DNA of 64,000 nt from Thiocapsa sp. (lineage in GTDB: Bacteria > Pseudomonadota > Gammaproteobacteria > Chromatiales > Chromatiaceae), in the NCBI RefSeq assembly GCF_018399035.1, contig NZ_CP073760.1, forward strand, positions 5,208,501 to 5,272,500, given 5' to 3'. Positions within the stretch are counted from its first letter, which is position 1; every line of letters starts with the position of its first letter. The position numbers and the translations under genes were made by a program. This document shows positions 44,313 to 51,916 of this stretch, one piece after another. The notes beneath the pieces are model-generated. The model did not search any database, had not been told where the DNA came from, and saw only the letters and a list, made by a program, of their open reading frames with translations.

Positions 44313-45143
44313 ATGACATACGCCCGCCCGGAGAACTCTGGTCGCTCTATGCGTCCGGCTGCTGCCCGACGGCGGCGTCTCGTGAAGTTGATGTTGTGTC
44401 TGGTCGCAGCCGGGATGTGCCGAGACGGCATCGCACGCGATCCGGCGACGACGGGGGTACCCGAGTGGTCCTACTCGGGGGTCGCAGGTCCGGAGCGGTG
44501 GGGCGATCTCGGGGGCGAGTACGAGACCTGCGCGCGGGGCGAGCTGCAATCGCCGATCGATATCGTCGAGACCCAGCGCGTGAGCTACACGCCTTTGCTC
44601 TTCCGCTATCGATCGCAGCTCCTCGAGGCCGAGAATACCGGCCGCGGGGTCCGCCTGATCTCCCCGCCCGGCAGCGCGCTCGTGGTCCGGGGTCATGCCT
44701 ACGACCTTGTCGAGTTCAGCTTTCACGTCCCCGGTCTGCATGGTTTCGAGGGCGTTGCCGCGGAGGCCGAGATCCACATGCTGCATCGCGACGGGCAGGG
44801 CGGTTATGCCGTCGTCGCCGTGCCGCTGCGGGCCGGCGAGCGCGGGAATCGGATCCTCGATCGGATCCTGGAGTATTTGCCGACCCAGCCCGGTGAGCGG
44901 GTGCGGCAACGTCAGGTCGGGATCAACCCGCTCTTCCTGTTGCCGGTCGATCGCAGCTACTACAGGTATACGGGCTCGCTCGTCACGCCGCCATGCACCG
45001 AGCCGGTGCTGTGGTTCGTCTTTCGCGAACCGCTCGAGGTGAGCGCCGATCAGATCCAGCGCATCGCCCGGGCCACGGGGACGAATGCACGACCCGTCCA
45101 GCCCTTGAACGGCCGTCCGGTCTTCTCGCTTTTCCGCTATTAA
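44313..45143 (+). CDS. Secreted alpha-carbonic-anhydrase-like protein lacking key active-site residues
   Basis: The 276-residue protein is exported (basic start, then LVKLMLCLVAAGMC) and has the alpha-carbonic anhydrase fold signatures: CARGELQSPIDI, VVRGHAYDLVEFSFHVPGLHGFEG, EAEIHMLHRDGQGGYAVVAV, GSLVTPPCTEPVLWFVF. In active enzymes the zinc is held by the two His of QFHFH and a third in ExHxxH. Here the first is Ser136 (FSFH), while His138 and His155 remain. The proton-shuttle His is replaced (NTGRGV, Arg/Gly111-112) and the gatekeeper Thr199 equivalent is Val224 (SLVTPP). It is therefore probably not a normal carbonic anhydrase. The ATG at 44313 follows AAGGAG. The TAA stop is the first three bases of a dispersed repeat. 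Confidence 0.85.
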   Translation: MTYARPENSGRSMRPAAARRRRLVKLMLCLVAAGMCRDGIARDPATTGVPEWSYSGVAGPERWGDLGGEYETCARGELQSPIDIVETQRVSYTPLLFRYRSQLLEAENTGRGVRLISPPGSALVVRGHAYDLVEFSFHVPGLHGFEGVAAEAEIHMLHRDGQGGYAVVAVPLRAGERGNRILDRILEYLPTQPGERVRQRQVGINPLFLLPVDRSYYRYTGSLVTPPCTEPVLWFVFREPLEVSADQIQRIARATGTNARPVQPLNGRPVFSLFRY

Positions 45144-45273
45144 ACCGCGCCCGGCGCGGTATGCGATGTTTTGGGATGGGATCGGCGTCGGCAGACTTGA
45201 CGGCCGTTGGAGTTGGCGCGGTTTAAGATATTAAAAAATATATCATTTTAAACCGCGCTCTGGACACGGTTTA
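45141..45273. repeat. Composite dispersed repeat, copy 5, second unit shrunk
   Basis: Unit 45141-45225 (TAAACCGCGCCCGGCGCGG...GGCGCGGTTTA), AT linker 45226-45248 (GATATTAAAAAATATATCA), then a remnant 45249-45273 in which both ends of the second unit remain but the interior is deleted. Orientation as copy 3. Its first three bases are the stop codon of the carbonic-anhydrase-like gene. Confidence 0.9.
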
Positions 45274-45360
45274 GATCCCTGCAGCCCCTGTCTACCGAGG
45301 GCGTGGCTCGCGGCACGGGCATCCGAGCCGCGAAACCACGCCTGTCTCATCAAACGCGTG

Positions 45361-46671
45361 CTAGGGTGCGACGATGTTCTGCTCCACGGCAGCCATCAGC
45401 ACCGGATCGGTCAGCTCGCTCGGGAGCTGCGTGAACTTCTCCACCAGCGACGGCCACAAGAGGTTGTAGTAAAGCTCGCCGCGTACCAAGACGACCCCTT
45501 CCGCAGGGATGTCGTACAGGATTTCGCGCATCTCATGGGGCTTGAGCCGGGTGTCATCTCCGAGCTGAGTCGCAGTGGGCGGCGGCGCGGGCATCCCCTG
45601 ATCGTCCGCAAGGCCGTAGAAGAAGTAGCCTTTGGGATCGTCCTTGGAGGGATGTCCCTCCGAGCTCTGCCAGACCACCTCGCCTTGATCGTTATAGGCG
45701 GTGAGCTTCAAATACATGTTGCGGAAGGGCGCCCCGGTCGGTACCGAATGGGGTTGCGAGTTCTGCATCATGACGGTCGTCTTCAGCACATCGCCGTCGA
45801 GCGTGCTGCGCACGTCGAACACGACGGCCCGCTTGAGCATGCCGTGGTCGTGTCCGCCGCCCATGGAGTGATCGACCAGACCGTTGGAGACCGGCATGTG
45901 ACAGGATTGGCAGGCAACCTTGCTTCCGCTGGCGATGAACTCGTTGCCGGTCGCGCACAAGGGAACGTCTTGGGGATTGTTGCGCTGATCGTGACAGCCC
46001 ATGCAGCCATCCGAGGTCTTCATGAGAAAGGGGCTGGCCTCCATGGGCAGCGCCGGGATCTCGATCCCGTCCATCTCCACCGGCTCGCCCAGATGCGGGT
46101 TTGGCTTCTGCGAGCCCGCGGCGTCGTCGACCGCGCCGCCGAACAGGTCGTCACTGGCCGCGGCCAGCTGCTGAACGCCGCGCGGGAAGGCCGCGGGACC
46201 TTGAAGCTTGTCCGACAGCGCGTAGGCCTTCAGGCCGAGGCGCATCTTGCCGTCCTCGCCATCGATGCCTTTGTAGCTCTGAAGGGTGTGACAGGCGACG
46301 CAGTTGACCCCTTCGCTGTAGGCGACATGGGCGTCGAGCTTGGTGGTCTGGTCGCGAGCCGCGTTCGGTGCGTGACATTGCAGACAGACCGGGAAGGTGC
46401 CGGACTTCTTGTGGACCTGTCCTTCGGCCCTCGGGTCTCCGACCTCCATCTCGTAGAAGGTACCGTGGATCGGATCCTTCAAGGCCGTGCTGTTGGCGTG
46501 CATGGAGCCTTTCCATTGCCGATAGATCTCCTCGTGACAGGTCTGACAGACCTCCGCCGAGATCAGGTGGATCGGCTCGGAGGTGTCTTCGGCCGCCGCC
46601 GGACCGGCGATACCTCCGAGACCGAGTGCAAGACCGAATGCGATCGAGAGTCCCGCGAGCATGCGTTGCAT
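45361..46671 (-). CDS. Periplasmic pentaheme c-type cytochrome (cytochrome c554-like)
   Basis: The 436-residue exported protein has five CxxCH sites: CQTCH (42), CLQCH (96), CVACH (124), CMGCH (about 223) and CQSCH (about 256), followed by a beta-rich C-terminal region without heme (about 280-436). The N-terminal VCQTCHEEIYRQWKGSMHANS is typical of cytochrome c554-like multiheme proteins. AAGGAG lies 8 bp before the ATG at 46671. It is divergent from the HAO-like operon across a 415-bp AT-rich gap and may share its control. A role in periplasmic electron transfer is inferred; the acceptor is unknown. Confidence 0.88.
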   Translation of the reverse strand: MQRMLAGLSIAFGLALGLGGIAGPAAAEDTSEPIHLISAEVCQTCHEEIYRQWKGSMHANSTALKDPIHGTFYEMEVGDPRAEGQVHKKSGTFPVCLQCHAPNAARDQTTKLDAHVAYSEGVNCVACHTLQSYKGIDGEDGKMRLGLKAYALSDKLQGPAAFPRGVQQLAAASDDLFGGAVDDAAGSQKPNPHLGEPVEMDGIEIPALPMEASPFLMKTSDGCMGCHDQRNNPQDVPLCATGNEFIASGSKVACQSCHMPVSNGLVDHSMGGGHDHGMLKRAVVFDVRSTLDGDVLKTTVMMQNSQPHSVPTGAPFRNMYLKLTAYNDQGEVVWQSSEGHPSKDDPKGYFFYGLADDQGMPAPPPTATQLGDDTRLKPHEMREILYDIPAEGVVLVRGELYYNLLWPSLVEKFTQLPSELTDPVLMAAVEQNIVAP

Positions 46672-46702
46672 GGGGTGTCGCTCCTTATCTTCTTGTGATG
46701 TG

Positions 46703-46734
46703 GACGGTGTGACACGGATGCGTGTCACACCGTC
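46703..46734. promoter_or_regulatory. Perfect 13-bp inverted repeat in the leader of the pentaheme cytochrome gene
   Basis: GACGGTGTGACAC (46703-46715), 6-nt centre, GTGTCACACCGTC (46722-46734), 31 bp upstream of the ATG. It could be an operator or an RNA hairpin. The TGTGA/TCACA halves recall CRP/FNR-type sites, but their spacing is too wide for those. Confidence 0.6.
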
Positions 46735-47038
46735 GTGGATTGTTCACCATTGATGCCATCGGTAAAAGTGAGTCCGGTCAATGAAATGCCGTTCCTGTCT
46801 CGATCCGGTCCGAATCCATGGTATTTAATTACATTCTAATACATTAATTCGCATCATCCTCGGCCGCGCATTTATAGATCTCGGTCGGCCTAAACCCTGT
46901 CGATTCAAGTAACCGCATGTTCAAAACAAGAATGGCTTTTTGTGTTGTTTTGGCTCCCGTTGCTATCAGTCGGTCATTCGATGTGTCAACAACAGAATAT
47001 CGATAAGTTCTGAATTAGATTGCTCGGCCCGGCCGCCC

Positions 47039-47044
47039 TATAAT
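47039..47044 (+). promoter_or_regulatory. Candidate -10 box for the HAO-like operon
   Basis: A perfect TATAAT 42 bp before the ATG at 47087; a -35 at the right distance is poor (TAGATT), which would suit an activated promoter. The 415-bp gap 46672-47086 is notably AT-rich around 46820-47010 and contains ATTCTAATACA (46833-46843), also found at 49540-49550; no known regulator site could be assigned. Confidence 0.4.
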
Positions 47045-47086
47045 CCGACGCGTCGTTTCTTCCGGCAGGCTCCAGAGGTTGCTCAG

Positions 47087-48541
47087 ATGTGCGCTATTCC
47101 AGTCTCGATCCCGATACGATTCGTTCTTCTTTGCGCGCTAACCCTGTCGATCGCGGTGCCCGCCGCGGCCGACAAGGTCAAGCTCGACCCGAGCAACTGG
47201 GGCCACGAAGCCGGCAGCGCCTGCGTCAGTTGCCACACCAAGGCATCGAGCGGCCTCGCGCAGCAGTGGCAGGACAGCGCCCATGCGGCCGCGGGCGTCA
47301 ACTGCATGGATTGCCATCGGGCCGAGCGTTCCGATGTGGACGCCATCGAGCATGAGGGCCAGGTCATCGCGACCATCGTCTCGCCGAAGGATTGCGGGCG
47401 CTGTCATACGAAAGAGCTCGAAGAGCAGCAGGGCTCGGTCCATGCCGAGGCCTACTCCATCATCGAGGATCGCCTGCCGGCCCTGGCGCACAATGTCGGC
47501 GGCGCCGCCATGCAGGCCGCCTCCTGCGACCAGTGCCACGGCTCGCGGGTGAAGGTGCGCGGCGACGGCACCCTGGATCCCGCGACCTGGCCCAACTCGG
47601 GCATCGGCCGGATCAATCCGGACGGATCCAAGGGGTCATGTTCTTCCTGTCACGGCCGGCATCGCTTCTCGAAGGCTCAGGCGCGCGCGCCCGAAGCCTG
47701 CGTCCGTTGTCACTCCGGCCCCGACTCGCCGGACAAGGAGGTCTTCGAGGCGTCCAAGCACGGGATGGTCTATGTCGCGCATCGCGACGAGATGAACCTG
47801 GATGCCGCCGAGTGGGTCGCGGGACGCGACTACACGGCCGCACCGACCTGCGTGACCTGCCACATGGGCGCCGCCGGTAAGCTGCCTTCGACCCATGATG
47901 TGGGTCTGCGCAACGTCTGGAGCCTCAATACGCCGGTCTCCAAGCGTCAGTTCCTGGTCATCTTCGAGGATGGACACAAGATGGAGCTGCCCGCGGACGA
48001 GCCCGCGCCGCGGCGCGGCACCGAGCTGACGCGCGCCGACGGCACGGTCGGGACCGTCAAGGCGGTCGCCACACCCGAGCGGCGCCGCCAAGCCATGTCG
48101 TTGGTCTGTTTGGAGTGTCACGGCAAGGGCTTCACCGAGAGTTTCATGCGCCAGTTCGACGCGGTCGTCGAGCTCTACAACACGAAATTCGGCGAGCCGG
48201 CCCGGGCGATCATGGCCGGGCTCTACGAGCGCGGGCTCCTCACCCCGACCGCGTTCGACGAGCCGATCGAGTTCACCTACTGGGAGTTATGGCACGACGA
48301 GGGCGCGCGCGCCCGGCACGGCGCCTCCATGATGAGTCCGAACCATGCCTGGTGGGAGGGCATGTATCTGGTCGGCCGCAATTTCTACGCGCGCTTTCTC
48401 CCGGAGGCACGCGCGGCGGCCGGCGAGCACGCGGACGAGCTGGTCGATGCCGTGCTGCGCGCAAACGGTCAGCATGAGTGGCTGGATCAGCCCGGCCAGG
48501 CGAGCGCCATCCTCGGCTTCGCACCGCAGGAGGCCGAGTGA
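47087..48541 (+). CDS. Periplasmic octaheme cytochrome, hydroxylamine oxidoreductase (HAO) family
   Basis: The 484-residue exported protein has eight CxxCH sites: 46, 73, 103, 147, 185, 205, 255 and 341. After the last heme comes the family segment YWELWHDEGARARHGASMMSPNHAWWEGMYLVGRNFYARFLPEAR. This is the layout of the HAO family. Classical ammonia-oxidiser HAO oxidises hydroxylamine through a tyrosine-crosslinked P460 heme; the epsilonproteobacterial branch lacks the crosslink and is thought to reduce nitrite or hydroxylamine. Pairing with a NapC/NrfH-type gene, which takes electrons from quinol, favours a reductase here. The ATG at 47087 begins a good signal peptide; earlier in-frame starts give no signal. 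TGATG overlap with the next gene. Confidence 0.9.
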   Translation: MCAIPVSIPIRFVLLCALTLSIAVPAAADKVKLDPSNWGHEAGSACVSCHTKASSGLAQQWQDSAHAAAGVNCMDCHRAERSDVDAIEHEGQVIATIVSPKDCGRCHTKELEEQQGSVHAEAYSIIEDRLPALAHNVGGAAMQAASCDQCHGSRVKVRGDGTLDPATWPNSGIGRINPDGSKGSCSSCHGRHRFSKAQARAPEACVRCHSGPDSPDKEVFEASKHGMVYVAHRDEMNLDAAEWVAGRDYTAAPTCVTCHMGAAGKLPSTHDVGLRNVWSLNTPVSKRQFLVIFEDGHKMELPADEPAPRRGTELTRADGTVGTVKAVATPERRRQAMSLVCLECHGKGFTESFMRQFDAVVELYNTKFGEPARAIMAGLYERGLLTPTAFDEPIEFTYWELWHDEGARARHGASMMSPNHAWWEGMYLVGRNFYARFLPEARAAAGEHADELVDAVLRANGQHEWLDQPGQASAILGFAPQEAE

Positions 48542-49170
48542 TGGGCAAGCTGCGCGCACCTGTGTTCATCACCCGCCATGTCTTGATCGCGCTCGTGGTC
48601 GGCGGTGTCGGCGGGGTGCTTTTTATGGCCTTTCTGCTCGAGTTCGACCACTACACCAGCACCAACGAGTTCTGCACGACCTGCCATTCGATGACCTATG
48701 CCGATGACACCTATCGGCAAACCGTCCATTACGACTCGGCATCCGGGGTGCGCGCATCCTGCGGTGACTGCCACGTCTCAGAAGGCGTCTTCGCGGCCAC
48801 CTGGGACCATGCGATCGGATCGAAGGACCTCTTCAAGCAGCTCTTCGGACCGGACTACGACGACCCGGTGATCAATACGCTGCACCTGCCCGAGGCCGCC
48901 TTCGCCGCGCGTAAATGGTTTAAGGCGCGCGATTCGGCAACCTGCATGCGCTGTCACACGCAGGAGGCGATCCAGGGCAAACGTGCCGACACCGCGGCGA
49001 TCCATCGCGAGGAGACGGAGGGTAAGTCCTGTATCGACTGCCACTACAATCTGGTGCATCGCAAGGTGCCCGACGAGAGCACCTTCAAGCGCGAGGCATG
49101 GAATCGGATGGTCGAAGAGGAGTTCGCTCTGGAGCCGGGAACGGCCGAGCGGCTGATGCGTACGCACTAA
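48541..49170 (+). CDS. Tetraheme NapC/NrfH-family quinol dehydrogenase
   Basis: The 209-residue protein has one N-terminal membrane helix (VLIALVVGGVGGVLFMAFLLEF) and four CxxCH motifs (CTTCHSM, CGDCHV, CMRCHT, CIDCHY), the NapC/NirT/NrfH pattern. It would pass electrons from the quinol pool to the octaheme partner encoded immediately upstream (start overlaps its stop). It resembles the membrane cytochromes that accompany HAO-like proteins in several proteobacteria. Confidence 0.93.
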   Translation: MGKLRAPVFITRHVLIALVVGGVGGVLFMAFLLEFDHYTSTNEFCTTCHSMTYADDTYRQTVHYDSASGVRASCGDCHVSEGVFAATWDHAIGSKDLFKQLFGPDYDDPVINTLHLPEAAFAARKWFKARDSATCMRCHTQEAIQGKRADTAAIHREETEGKSCIDCHYNLVHRKVPDESTFKREAWNRMVEEEFALEPGTAERLMRTH

Positions 49171-49180
49171 GCCGATGGAC

Positions 49181-49245
49181 TAAACCGCGCCCAGCGCAGT
49201 ATGCGATGTTTTTGATGGGATCGGCCCCGGCAAACGTGACGACCG
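49181..49245. repeat. Truncated dispersed repeat unit (left two thirds)
   Basis: TAAACCGCGCCCAGCGCAG... matches the interior of the units at 36553 and 45141 until about 49245 and then stops. A matching right end (GGACGCGGTTTA) occurs alone at 49657-49669, with a small gene (49287-49508) between. Confidence 0.8.
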
Positions 49246-49286
49246 CTTCCGGATGACCGGAGGCACGAAACAGGTGCGAACCTCTG

Positions 49287-49508
49287 TCAGTGCTCGCAGT
49301 TGTCGAAGTAATGCCGTGACCAGGGCAGGACTGCGAGGGCGAAGCTGAAGGCCAGCGTCACGGCGCCGCCGAGCACGGCGAGCAGGGCGAGATGAGCGGT
49401 CGGCACAGGTAGCCCCGCGGTCTCGGCAAGCAGGAGCAGCAGGACACCGGACAGGAGCAGGCCGGCAGACAAGAGAACGGTCGAACGTAGCGTAGTGCAT
49501 GAGATCAT
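49287..49508 (-). CDS. Small two-helix inner-membrane protein
   Basis: Seventy-three residues with two strong membrane helices (TVLLSAGLLLSGVLLLLLAETAG and LALLAVLGGAVTLAFSFALAVLPW) and a short tail SRHYFDNCEH. GGAGAG precedes the ATG at 49508. No family is recognised. It sits between the two separated ends of a dispersed repeat, next to the cytochrome operon. Confidence 0.6.
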   Translation of the reverse strand: MISCTTLRSTVLLSAGLLLSGVLLLLLAETAGLPVPTAHLALLAVLGGAVTLAFSFALAVLPWSRHYFDNCEH

Positions 49509-49656
49509 CGGATCTCTCCGTTTTTCATAACATAAGCAAATTCTAATACAAAAATCTCCAGATGCAATGCCGCCTGGCGCGGCTAACCGTGAACTGCTTC
49601 GCATCCCGGGCGTTCGAGGCAAGGCTGCGCTCGCCTCGAACACCCCCATGGTGCTG

Positions 49657-49669
49657 CGGACGCGGTTTA
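49657..49669. repeat. Isolated right end of a dispersed repeat unit
   Basis: GGACGCGGTTTA preceded by unrelated sequence. Its last bases (TTA, 49667-49669) are the TAA stop of the parvulin gene on the minus strand. Confidence 0.75.
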
Positions 49670-50551
49670 GTCGCCCTTCGATTCTTCGGCGGCGGCCTCG
49701 TCGGTCGGCTTGAGCTTCACGACCTCTTCGTTGAGCTCCACCATGGCGCCGTCACGCATCTCGGCCAGCTTCGCCGAGAGCTGTTGGCGCTTGAGCAGGG
49801 CCGCGAGCTGCGGCTTGGCGTCCTCGAAGCTCGGGGGCTCGGCCTTGCGGGAGTCCTGCAGCTCGATCACATGCCATCCGAACTGGGTCTGCACGGGTGT
49901 TTTCGTGTAGGTGCCGACCTCCATCGCAGCGACGGCCTCGGAGAAGGGCGCCACCATCTGGTTGGCGTCGAACCACTCGAGCTCGCCGCCGTTCTTACCG
50001 GTCGGGCCGAGCGAGTGCTCGCGCGCGAGATCGCCGAAATCGGCACCGCCTTCGAGCTCCTCGATCATCTTTTTCGCCTCTTCCTCGTCCTTGACGAGGA
50101 TATGGCGCGCCTTGTACTCGACCTGGCTGGCGTTTTCCTTGATCTCGTCGTAAGCCTTCTTCAGCTCGTCTTCGGTCGGCTCGATCTCCTCGGCCATGGC
50201 AGCCAAGGCCGCGTTGGAGAGGATCTTCATGCGCTGCAGCTCGATGGCGACACCGACGTCCGGGTCTTTCTCGAGATTGCGCCGCGCGGCCTCCTGCGAG
50301 GCAACCACCAGACTCATGAAGTCGTTGAAGGCCTGCTCTTGGAGCTCGGGCGAATTCTGGCCCCGGGTTTGCTGAAGACGCTCCAGGAAGAAGAGACGGA
50401 ACAGGTCGAGACCGTAGGGTGTGCCGTTGACCGTCGCGATCAGGACGTCGTCGCCCTGCGGTTGGGCCTCCGCGTCCTTGGCGTCCTCCGCCACGGCGGC
50501 ACCTGCGGCCAGCAGGGCACACAGAAGGAGGGGAATGCGAGTCGTCTTCAT
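49667..50551 (-). CDS. Exported parvulin-type peptidyl-prolyl isomerase
   Basis: The 294-residue protein has a signal peptide (IPLLLCALLAAGAAVA), an N-terminal SurA-like helical region and one PpiC parvulin domain (YKARHILVKDEEEAKKMIEELEGGADFGDLAREHSLGPTGKNGGELEWFDANQMVAPFSEAV... FGWHVIELQDSR). It would assist folding of periplasmic or outer-membrane proteins. The C-terminus is acidic (DEAAAEESKGD) and ends at a stop supplied by a repeat end. Confidence 0.92.
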   Translation of the reverse strand: MKTTRIPLLLCALLAAGAAVAEDAKDAEAQPQGDDVLIATVNGTPYGLDLFRLFFLERLQQTRGQNSPELQEQAFNDFMSLVVASQEAARRNLEKDPDVGVAIELQRMKILSNAALAAMAEEIEPTEDELKKAYDEIKENASQVEYKARHILVKDEEEAKKMIEELEGGADFGDLAREHSLGPTGKNGGELEWFDANQMVAPFSEAVAAMEVGTYTKTPVQTQFGWHVIELQDSRKAEPPSFEDAKPQLAALLKRQQLSAKLAEMRDGAMVELNEEVVKLKPTDEAAAEESKGD

Positions 50552-50671
50552 AATGATGATTTCCGTATGTCGGGATTCATTGGCATCCGAGGATGCCGGC
50601 GATTGCAATGGGGAGAGACGGCAGACGAGGGGACTCGTCCGCCCCTTGCGAGCGTCGTCCGGGCTCGGCTC

Positions 50672-50974
50672 TCAGGTCGGAAACACCCGCTTGAAGGGCT
50701 TGACCCGGACCTCTCGGTAGACGCCGGACGCGTTGTACGGATCCGCAGCCGCCCATTGCTCGGCTGAGGCCAGATCGGGGAATTCTGCGACGATAAGGGA
50801 TCCGGAGAACCCGGCGTCGCCGGGATCCGGGCTGTCGATCGCCGGGTGAGGCCCTGCGAGGATCAGACGCCCCTCGTCCTGCAGGGCTGCCAGGCGCGCC
50901 AGATGCTCCGGCCGCGCGCTCAGGCGTGCCGCGAGACTCTTCGCGTGATCCACGGCGATGATGGCGTACAGCAC
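50672..50974 (-). CDS. yciI: YciI family protein
   Basis: One hundred residues: VLYAIIAVDHAKSLAARLSARPEHLARLAALQDEGRLILAGPHPAIDS ... SLIVAEFPDLASAEQWAAADPYNASGVYREVRVKPFKRVF, the YciI ferredoxin-like fold with the conserved His-Asp pair. The GTG at 50974 was chosen: GGAGG lies 9 bp upstream and the codon follows the yciB stop by one base, so yciB and yciI are translationally coupled. An enzymatic role is not established for the family. Confidence 0.92.
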   Translation of the reverse strand: MLYAIIAVDHAKSLAARLSARPEHLARLAALQDEGRLILAGPHPAIDSPDPGDAGFSGSLIVAEFPDLASAEQWAAADPYNASGVYREVRVKPFKRVFPT

Positions 50975-50975
50975 G

Positions 50976-51650
50976 TCAGTCGGCCTCCAGGGTCCGGGGT
51001 TCATCCTTCATGTGGCGGGACAGGTAGAAGGCCTGCGCGATGACGAACACGAACGTCATGCCCATCATACCGAAGAGCTTGAAATTCACCCAGATGTCCT
51101 CGCGCGCATGGGTATCGTTGCAGAGCGAGAGCAGGTCGTCGCTGAAGCGCTCGGTGCAGGCCGAGAGGTCGATATCCTGCAGGCCCGAGGCGAGGATCAG
51201 CGCCTGTTGGGCACCGAAGAACCCGCTGCCGATATAGACCACGAAGAGATTGACGAGTCCGGTGACGACGAAGAACCCGACCCACATCATGTTCAGGCGC
51301 GTCCAAACCGTGGAGGGAATGTCGATGGCCTTTCCCATCATCCGCTCGATCAGGGTTGGCTTCCCGATGAACTGGCTGCCGAGAAAGACGGCGCCGAACA
51401 GCCAATTGACGATCGTCGGTTTCCACATGAGGAAGATCGGATCGCGCAGGGCGATCGTCAGCCCGCCGAACAGCACCAGCAACCCGAGCGTGATCAGCGG
51501 CATGGTCTCGACATGTCGCCGCCGTATCCACGACCACCCGACCAGGATGGCCGAGGCGAGGATGGCGACACCGGTCGCGACATAGATGCCTTCGAGCTTG
51601 TAGGCGGCGAAGAACAGGAGAATCGGAAAGAAGTCGACAAAGAGTTTCAT
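50976..51650 (-). CDS. yciB: Inner-membrane septation-type protein YciB (IspZ)
   Basis: A polytopic membrane protein involved in cell-envelope synthesis and division. It starts MKLFVDFFPILLFFAAYKLEGIYVATGVAI as in the family and has MWKPTIVNWLFGAVFLGSQFIGKP. At 224 residues it is about 45 longer than usual: a segment at about residues 140-185 (GSGFFGAQQALILASGLQDIDLS...CNDTHARED, with two cysteines) interrupts the usual loop before IWVNFKLFG. The gene order yciB-yciI is conserved in proteobacteria. Confidence 0.93.
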   Translation of the reverse strand: MKLFVDFFPILLFFAAYKLEGIYVATGVAILASAILVGWSWIRRRHVETMPLITLGLLVLFGGLTIALRDPIFLMWKPTIVNWLFGAVFLGSQFIGKPTLIERMMGKAIDIPSTVWTRLNMMWVGFFVVTGLVNLFVVYIGSGFFGAQQALILASGLQDIDLSACTERFSDDLLSLCNDTHAREDIWVNFKLFGMMGMTFVFVIAQAFYLSRHMKDEPRTLEAD

Positions 51651-51916
51651 GAGGCCGGGGTCGCCGATGCGGCATGCGTGGTGAATCGGGATGATGCGTC
51701 CGGGCGGGCTGAGCGCATTTCGACAGCGTGAAGCGGCGGCAGTTTCGACGCCGTCGCCGGGGGCGACGGTCGCCGTGACGGAGGCAGGGCTCGATCCCGC
51801 AGTCGTGCGCGATAGGATACGGGGATCGAGCGGGCAGGGCAAAGGCGTTCGTGCGGGTTGACGTGTATAGTTGTGTACGGTTTTTGATCTGACCCGAGAG
51901 GGGATGCGTCACGTGG

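Noticed and set aside
46703..46734. The palindrome as a CRP/FNR site
   Set aside because: TGTGA and TCACA halves are separated by far more than the 6 bp needed.
47087..48541. The octaheme protein as evidence for ammonia oxidation
   Set aside because: No amo genes or c554/cM552 operon partners of ammonia oxidisers are present; the NapC/NrfH partner fits a reductive role better.
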